Shown in pieces: positions 45,238-49,129 of a stretch of 49,129 nucleotides of DNA. This stretch comes from Verrucomicrobiota bacterium. Its GTDB lineage: Bacteria; Verrucomicrobiota; Verrucomicrobiia; Limisphaerales; PALSA-1396. The stretch lies in NCBI GenBank assembly GCA_016200005.1, contig JACQFP010000035.1, positions 1 through 49,129 of the forward strand, in the 5' to 3' direction. The notes beneath the pieces were generated by a model. It was not told the origin of the DNA and ran no database searches. It saw nothing but the letters and a program-made list of their open reading frames with translations. The position numbers and the translations under genes are program-made. The first letter of the stretch is position 1. The number at the start of each line of letters is the position of its first letter.

Positions 45238-45450
45238 ATGAGCATAACCGGCGTCGTTGAGAAAGGATTGATCAAGTTGCCCAAGGATGTGCCGTGGGCT
45301 ACGGGGACCGTGGTGCGTATTGAACCGGTGGAAGATCAGACTGCCACGCTTTGGGAGGCGCTCAAGGATTTTGATGGCATGGCCGAGGACCTCCCCGCCG
45401 ATCTCTCCACGAATCTGGACCATTACGTTCACGGTCATCCGCGCAAATGA
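45238..45450 (+). CDS. Putative antitoxin of a PIN-domain pair
   Basis: This 70-residue protein starts MSITGVVEKGLIKLPKDVPW, an AbrB/VapB-like or AF2212-like beta-hairpin that forms a DNA-binding dimer. The C-terminal half (TLWEALKDFDGMAEDLPADL) is acidic and amphipathic, as expected for a toxin-binding tail. Its TGA overlaps the toxin ATG (ATGA at 45447-45450), so the pair is translationally coupled. Confidence 0.8.
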   Translation: MSITGVVEKGLIKLPKDVPWATGTVVRIEPVEDQTATLWEALKDFDGMAEDLPADLSTNLDHYVHGHPRK

Positions 45451-45848
45451 GCCTCGTCCTGGCTGATGCGTTTTATTTCGTTGCGCGGCTCAATCGGTCC
45501 CATCAACATCATGAACGTGTCGTAGCCTTTTCGCGCGAATGTCGCTCCCGCATCCTCACCACCGACTGGGTCTTGATGGAAGTCGCCGATGCTCTGGCCC
45601 GATCCGAATGTCGTTCCAGGATTCGAGATTTTATTCTGCACCTGCGCCAGGCTCCCGGCTGCGAAGTGATTCCAGCGTCGCGCGAATTGCTCGACCGGGC
45701 GGTGAAGTTGTATGACCAGCACACAGACAAGGAATGGACCCTGACCGATTGCGTGTCATTTGTGGTCATGCGCGAACGCGGAGTGACCCACGCGCTCACG
45801 GAGGATCATCATTTCGAGCAGGCAGGCTTCACAGTGCTCTTCAAGTGA
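45447..45848 (+). CDS. PIN-domain toxin
   Basis: This 133-residue PIN-domain protein is a probable ribonuclease toxin. The metal-binding acids are visible: D7 (LADAFY), E45 (LMEVADAL), D101 (LTDCVSFVVM) and D120 (TEDHHFEQAGF). The latter pair is the usual tail of the VapC-like group: TLTDCVSFVVMRERG, then ALTEDHHF. It overlaps its antitoxin by 4 bp. It is the second PIN pair in the window and belongs to a different subgroup from the one between gyrB and gyrA. Confidence 0.88.
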   Translation: MSLVLADAFYFVARLNRSHQHHERVVAFSRECRSRILTTDWVLMEVADALARSECRSRIRDFILHLRQAPGCEVIPASRELLDRAVKLYDQHTDKEWTLTDCVSFVVMRERGVTHALTEDHHFEQAGFTVLFK

Positions 45849-45928
45849 GAATGATCCGGCTTTTGAAATTGTTGCTGACTTCGGCACGATCAAATTACTC
45901 ATTGTGAATCCGCCGGCGCAAATATATT

Positions 45929-46942
45929 TCACTGGCTCATTCGCACGTAACCATTCGCCCGAAACCACTCGACCGCATCAGCGAGCGCCTGCGTCGGCGG
46001 CGTCTGCGGCAGGCCGAGTTCGCGGATGGCTTTGGCGGGATTGAAAAACATTTTGTACTTGGCCATGCGTACGCCGGCCAACGGCGCTTTCGGCGGTTTG
46101 CCGGTGAACCGGGAAATGGTTTCGTCAACGTGCGCGGCGATCAACGCGATGGAGTAGGGGATTTGGAAGCGCGGCGCGGCGATGCCCGTGATCTTCTGCA
46201 AAACGGCAAACACTTCCTTCATCGTCCAGTTGCCGTCGGCGTGGCCGAGAATGTAGCGCTCGCCGATGCGGCCTTTCTCAGCAGCAAGGATGTGCCCGGT
46301 GGCAACGTCGCGGACATGCACCCAGTTCAAACCCGTGTCGAGATACGCGGGCATCTTCCGATTTAGAAAATCGACGATGACTTGCCCCGTCGGAGTTGGC
46401 TTCACATCACGCGGGCCGACGGGCGCAGTGGGATTCACGATGATCACCGGCGCGCCTTTGGCCGCGAGCTCGCGCGCCACTTGTTCCGCCTGCCATTTGG
46501 AAAGTTTGTAGTGATTGCTCATCTGCGCTTCTGAAACAGGCGCAGTTTCGTCGGTGGGAACAATCTTTCCTTCGATTTCTTTAGGCAAACCGATGCAGCC
46601 GACGGTGCTGGTATAAACGATGCGCGAACAACCGGCGTTCGTCGCCGCTTCGAGTGCGTTGCGAGTTCCCTCGACGTTGGCGGCATACATCGGCGCGTAA
46701 TCGCGCAGCCAGAGATGGTAACTGGCGGCAACGTGAAAACACCAATCACAGCCCTGACAAGCAAGCTTCAGTTTGTCGGAATCGCTCACGTCGCCTTCGA
46801 CACGTTCGAACTCCGCGCCTTGCAATCCGCGCAGATCACTTTGTGGTCGCAATAGCGCCTTCACCTGGTGTCCGCGCGCTACGAGTTCGTGGACGAGGTT
46901 CGCGCCGATGAAACCCGATGCGCCAGTGACGAAACAGTTCAT
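45929..46942 (-). CDS. hpnA: NAD-dependent epimerase, HpnA-like (hopanoid-associated type)
   Basis: This 337-residue extended short-chain dehydrogenase starts MNCFVTGASGFIGANLV (Rossmann GxxGxxG). It has the catalytic YKLSKWQAEQ (YxxxK) and a serine in the STVGCIG strand. The segments DWCFHVAASYHLW, NPTAPVGPRDVKPTPTGQ and LNWVHVRDVATGH fit hopanoid-associated sugar epimerases (HpnA type). No other hopanoid gene is in the window, so the assignment to hopanoid synthesis rests on sequence resemblance. ATG 46942 is chosen because longer openings run into the 46991-47206 repeat. Confidence 0.82.
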   Translation of the reverse strand: MNCFVTGASGFIGANLVHELVARGHQVKALLRPQSDLRGLQGAEFERVEGDVSDSDKLKLACQGCDWCFHVAASYHLWLRDYAPMYAANVEGTRNALEAATNAGCSRIVYTSTVGCIGLPKEIEGKIVPTDETAPVSEAQMSNHYKLSKWQAEQVARELAAKGAPVIIVNPTAPVGPRDVKPTPTGQVIVDFLNRKMPAYLDTGLNWVHVRDVATGHILAAEKGRIGERYILGHADGNWTMKEVFAVLQKITGIAAPRFQIPYSIALIAAHVDETISRFTGKPPKAPLAGVRMAKYKMFFNPAKAIRELGLPQTPPTQALADAVEWFRANGYVRMSQ

Positions 46943-46990
46943 ACCTTCCGATTGTCCTTCTTCACCGGAGCAGTTCAAATAAATTCCCAC

Positions 46991-47206
46991 CTTGTAGCCA
47001 CCGACGTGAGGAGAACTCCACGGTTTGTTGCCGGGCTTCGTGCTCGCGTCTCTGCGGAGCGCGGAGAGCCTTGTCCGCAAGTTCGCGAAACTGTGAACGA
47101 AACACGCTGACAAGGCTGTCCACGCTCCGGCGACGTGGATTGGCTGTTGAACACTGAAGCTCGAAATCCGAAATTAAACAAAGCCTCCTTAGCTTGGGTG
47201 CTACAA
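46991..47206. repeat. Long nested palindromic element
   Basis: The outer arms CTTGTAGCCACCGACGTGAG (46991-47010) and the end at 47180-47206 (TTGTAGCACCC... inverted) pair imperfectly. An inner pair, 47054-47078 (GCGGAGCGCGGAGAGCCTTG) and 47106-47131, pairs well. A GAAATCCGAAAT block lies at about 47163-47174, similar to the repeat in mtnA. The element lies 48 bp upstream of the hpnA-like start and ends about 70 bp before the TPR gene. Confidence 0.8.
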
Positions 47207-47274
47207 TTGGAGTGAACCTGCCGCTCGAGCGCACTTGACTTCAACAGAGCGCAACGATATACCGCGCCCGTTAT

Positions 47275-47691
47275 ATGCAGCAAAAAAGCAGTAGCAGGAA
47301 AAAGGTGGCCACGCAAAAGCAGCGGGATTTGGACATCGAAATCAATTTTTTGGAGGGGATCGTCAAGCGCGACCCGCAATACGTCGAAGCCTTGCAGGTC
47401 CTAGGCGACGATTACACGCGGCGCGGAAAATATGTCGCCGGTCTCAAGGTAGATGAACGCCTGGCCGAACTCCGGCCGGATGATTCGCTCGTGTACTACA
47501 ACCTGGCGTGCAGTTATTCGCTCACCGACCAATTTCAGCAGGCGGTGGCGGCGCTGGAAAAAGCGCTGGGTCTTGGTTACCGCGATTTCAAGTGGCTTTC
47601 CAAAGACCCCGACCTCGAAAAGTTGCGCGAGCATCCGCTTTACGAACGCATTCAAGCCAAAGTCCGTCGCCTGCGATCCAAGTCCGTTTGA
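47275..47691 (+). CDS. TPR-repeat protein
   Basis: This 138-residue protein has a basic N-terminus (KSSSRKKVATQKQR) and then about two and a half TPR units: INFLEGIVKRDPQYVEALQVLGDDYTRRG, AGLKVDERLAELRPDDSLVYYNLACSY and FQQAVAALEKALGLGYRDF. TPRs make helical scaffolds that bind other proteins; the partner is not shown by context. It lacks a signal peptide and precedes mtnA by 44 bp. Confidence 0.87.
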   Translation: MQQKSSSRKKVATQKQRDLDIEINFLEGIVKRDPQYVEALQVLGDDYTRRGKYVAGLKVDERLAELRPDDSLVYYNLACSYSLTDQFQQAVAALEKALGLGYRDFKWLSKDPDLEKLREHPLYERIQAKVRRLRSKSV

Positions 47692-47735
47692 AATTCTTCG
47701 TTTGTTTTTGCGAACGCCGCGTTTAGTTTCATTTC

Positions 47736-48869
47736 ATGAACGTTACCGTCTGTGGTCGAACGCGCCATCATCGCACCGTCGCCTTCGACAGCCAGCGCAA
47801 CGCGGTTTTGTTGATCGAGCAGCGTTTGCTTCCGCACAAATTTCAAGTCGTCGCTACGCGGGATTATCGTGAGACAGCGCGGGCAATCAAGGAAATGGTC
47901 GTGCGCGGGGCGGGCGCGATTGGTGCCACGGCGGCTTACGGTCTGGCCCAGGGTGCGCGAGCGTTCCGCGGAAAACATCTGAGCCAGTTTTCCCAACACC
48001 TTGCCACCGTCTATCAAACCCTCAAAGCCGCGCGGCCGACCGCCATCGATCCCGTCAACGCGATGAACGAAGTGCGCCTGGGGATGCGCGCGGGCAAAAC
48101 CGTTGAAGAACGACAGGTGCTGGCGTTAGCCGCGGCGGAGGAGTTCGCGCATCAGGACGTCGCGCATTGCGCAGCGATTGGCCGGCACGGGGCAAAACTG
48201 ATTCGCAACGGCATGCGACTGCTGACGCATTGCAACGCCGGCTGGCTGGCATTTGTCGATATTGGCTCGGCCACCGCGCCAATGTATGCCGCGCAGGCGC
48301 AGGGAAAGAGGTTTCATGTCTTTTGCGACGAAACACGACCGCGTTCCCAAGGCGCCACGTTGACCGCGTGGGAACTGGCGCAACAGAATATTTCCCACCA
48401 GATTATCGCTGACAGCGCGGCGGGTCATCTCATGCAGCGTGGTGAGATCGATCTTGTCATCGTTGGTAGCGACCGCACGTTGGGACGAACGGGCGAAGTA
48501 GCCAACAAAATCGGGACTTACACCAAGGCGGTCTTGGCCAGGCGTCACGGGATTCCCTTTTATGTGGCGATTCCCCTTTCGACCATCGATTGGAATTTAA
48601 AATCCGGGTTCGACATCCCCATTGAACAACGCGACGAAAGCGAAGTGCTCGGCGCGTGGGGCGTGGTGACAAATCCGAAATCTGAAATTCGAAATCCGAA
48701 ATCGGGCAGGCGCGCCTACGTGCGCGTGGCCAATCCTGGCAGCCGCGCGTTCAACGCCGGTTTCGATGTCACGCCTGCTGAGCTCATCACCGGCATCATC
48801 ACACCGGCAGGGATCTTCAAACCGGCAGACCTTTGGCAAAGACGGCGCGCCTTAGGCGCCGGCGGATGA
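47736..48869 (+). CDS. mtnA: S-methyl-5-thioribose-1-phosphate isomerase
   Basis: This 377-residue enzyme of the methionine salvage pathway isomerises methylthioribose 1-phosphate to methylthioribulose 1-phosphate. Family motifs are present: VRGAGAIGATAAYG, THCNAGW (the active-site Cys), DETRPRSQGATLTAWEL, GSDRTLGRTGEVANKIGTY (the active-site Asp) and FDVTPAELITGIITPAG near the end. Between the STIDWNLKSG strand and FDVTP there is an insert containing NPKSEIRNPKSG encoded by a 21-bp periodic repeat (48671-48712). The insert sits before a surface loop, so the enzyme may still work. A tRNA gene lies 65 bp downstream. Confidence 0.95.
   Translation: MNVTVCGRTRHHRTVAFDSQRNAVLLIEQRLLPHKFQVVATRDYRETARAIKEMVVRGAGAIGATAAYGLAQGARAFRGKHLSQFSQHLATVYQTLKAARPTAIDPVNAMNEVRLGMRAGKTVEERQVLALAAAEEFAHQDVAHCAAIGRHGAKLIRNGMRLLTHCNAGWLAFVDIGSATAPMYAAQAQGKRFHVFCDETRPRSQGATLTAWELAQQNISHQIIADSAAGHLMQRGEIDLVIVGSDRTLGRTGEVANKIGTYTKAVLARRHGIPFYVAIPLSTIDWNLKSGFDIPIEQRDESEVLGAWGVVTNPKSEIRNPKSGRRAYVRVANPGSRAFNAGFDVTPAELITGIITPAGIFKPADLWQRRRALGAGG
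48671..48712. repeat. 21-bp periodic repeat inside mtnA
   Basis: AAATCCGAAATC occurs at 48671-48682 and again at 48692-48703, a 21-base period, with TGAAATTCG between. In mtnA frame it encodes NPKSEIR then NPKSGR. Because 21 is a multiple of 3 the frame is kept. A similar block, CGAAATCCGAAAT, lies in the element at 46991-47206. Confidence 0.85.
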
Positions 48870-48934
48870 GCTGTGCGTGAGTTGAAACTTGGACTTGCAC
48901 CGTCGATGGAGTTAATTAAGCTCTGCGTGTGAAT

Positions 48935-49009
48935 GGCGGGGTAGCCAAGTGGTAAGGCACGGCTCTGCAAAAGCTGTATTCGTCGGTTCGATTCCGACCC
49001 TCGCCTCCA
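48935..49009 (+). tRNA. tRNA-Cys (GCA)
   Basis: The cloverleaf runs 48935-49006 with encoded CCA at 49007-49009. The acceptor stem is GGCGGGG paired with CCTCGCC, with one G-T pair. The anticodon loop reads CTGCAAA with anticodon GCA. The discriminator base is U, which is characteristic of tRNA-Cys. The GGTTCGATTCC T-arm is standard. Confidence 0.97.
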
Positions 49010-49028
49010 GCCCTTTTGCTGGGATTTT
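49007..49028 (+). terminator. Weak hairpin after tRNA-Cys
   Basis: CCAGC (49007-49011) and GCTGG (49018-49022) enclose CCTTTT and are followed by GATTTT. It could end tRNA transcription, but the arm is short and shares bases with the CCA end. A second hairpin, GTGACG/CGTCAC, lies at 49068-49084. Confidence 0.4.
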
Positions 49029-49129
49029 GGAGGAAAAACGGTCGAGTTTCAGTGGATTCTTCAGTGAGTGACGAACTCCGTCACCATTCGAGTGAAACTG
49101 AAGTAACTCGCCGACAACTCGCTAACGCG

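Noticed and set aside
49068-49084. Integration (att) site near tRNA-Cys
   Set aside because: A small hairpin lies there, but no duplicated tRNA 3' end was seen in the window, so there is no evidence of integration.

Overview
The window looks like a chromosomal segment of a verrucomicrobial bacterium, most like the soil and freshwater Pedosphaera/Limisphaera-type lineages. This is inferred from families, not from a search. The pointers are a 985-residue secreted PVC-type 'membrane-bound dehydrogenase + haem-binding' protein, two AFTLIELL-type pseudopilins with the H-X9-DG tail signature, an LRR protein of the 24-residue ITDAGL type, and many short palindromic repeats between and inside genes. 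GC content is fairly high, with GC-rich shadow frames opposite most genes.

Layout. 1-2935: an IS91-type mobile unit (tyrosine recombinase plus HUH/Y2 transposase) with hairpins and an exact 77-bp tandem duplication. 2936-8909: gyrB and gyrA, separated by a complete Phd/PIN toxin-antitoxin pair. 9027-12726: LRR protein, then a divergent ArsS-type radical SAM / glycosyltransferase-like pair and an unknown gene. 12875-17477 (minus): pdxH, ppnP, then a tight trio of MetE-like protein, APH-type kinase and ACAD10/11-type acyl-CoA dehydrogenase. 17719-27917: secreted and surface proteins, two pseudopilins and tRNA-Leu(UAA). 28313-30704 (minus): cytochrome c, a truncated cytochrome copy, a beta-barrel protein and a second small cytochrome c, apparently one operon. 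31126-34573 (minus): histidine kinase and sigma-54-dependent response regulator, overlapping by 8 bp. 35118-39419: Gfo/Idh/MocA oxidoreductase, PIG-L deacetylase, DSP-type phosphatase, two small unknown genes on the minus strand and a divergent NagB-like protein, suggesting amino-sugar metabolism. 39536-49009: housekeeping genes (rnhB, yraN, dus, mnmD-like, class V aminotransferase, hpnA-like, mtnA), a receiver-only regulator, a second PIN toxin-antitoxin pair and tRNA-Cys(GCA).

The most distinctive signal is a set of dispersed palindromic or periodic repeats. One family has three copies (11334-11415, 14022-14076, 42999-43055). The first two are intergenic; the third is exactly 57 bp and lies in frame inside the MnmD-like methyltransferase gene, adding 19 codons. 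A different repeat adds NPKSEIR-type codons to mtnA, and another overlaps the start of the PIG-L gene. This resembles, but is unrelated in sequence to, the protein-coding palindromic elements known from Rickettsia.

Two other points deserve attention. A toxin-antitoxin module with its own palindromic promoter region sits between gyrB and gyrA. The kinase and acyl-CoA dehydrogenase next to each other are the separated equivalents of the fused ACAD10/ACAD11 enzymes used for 4-hydroxy-acid breakdown, and here they are joined to a zinc-type MetE-like protein of unknown role.
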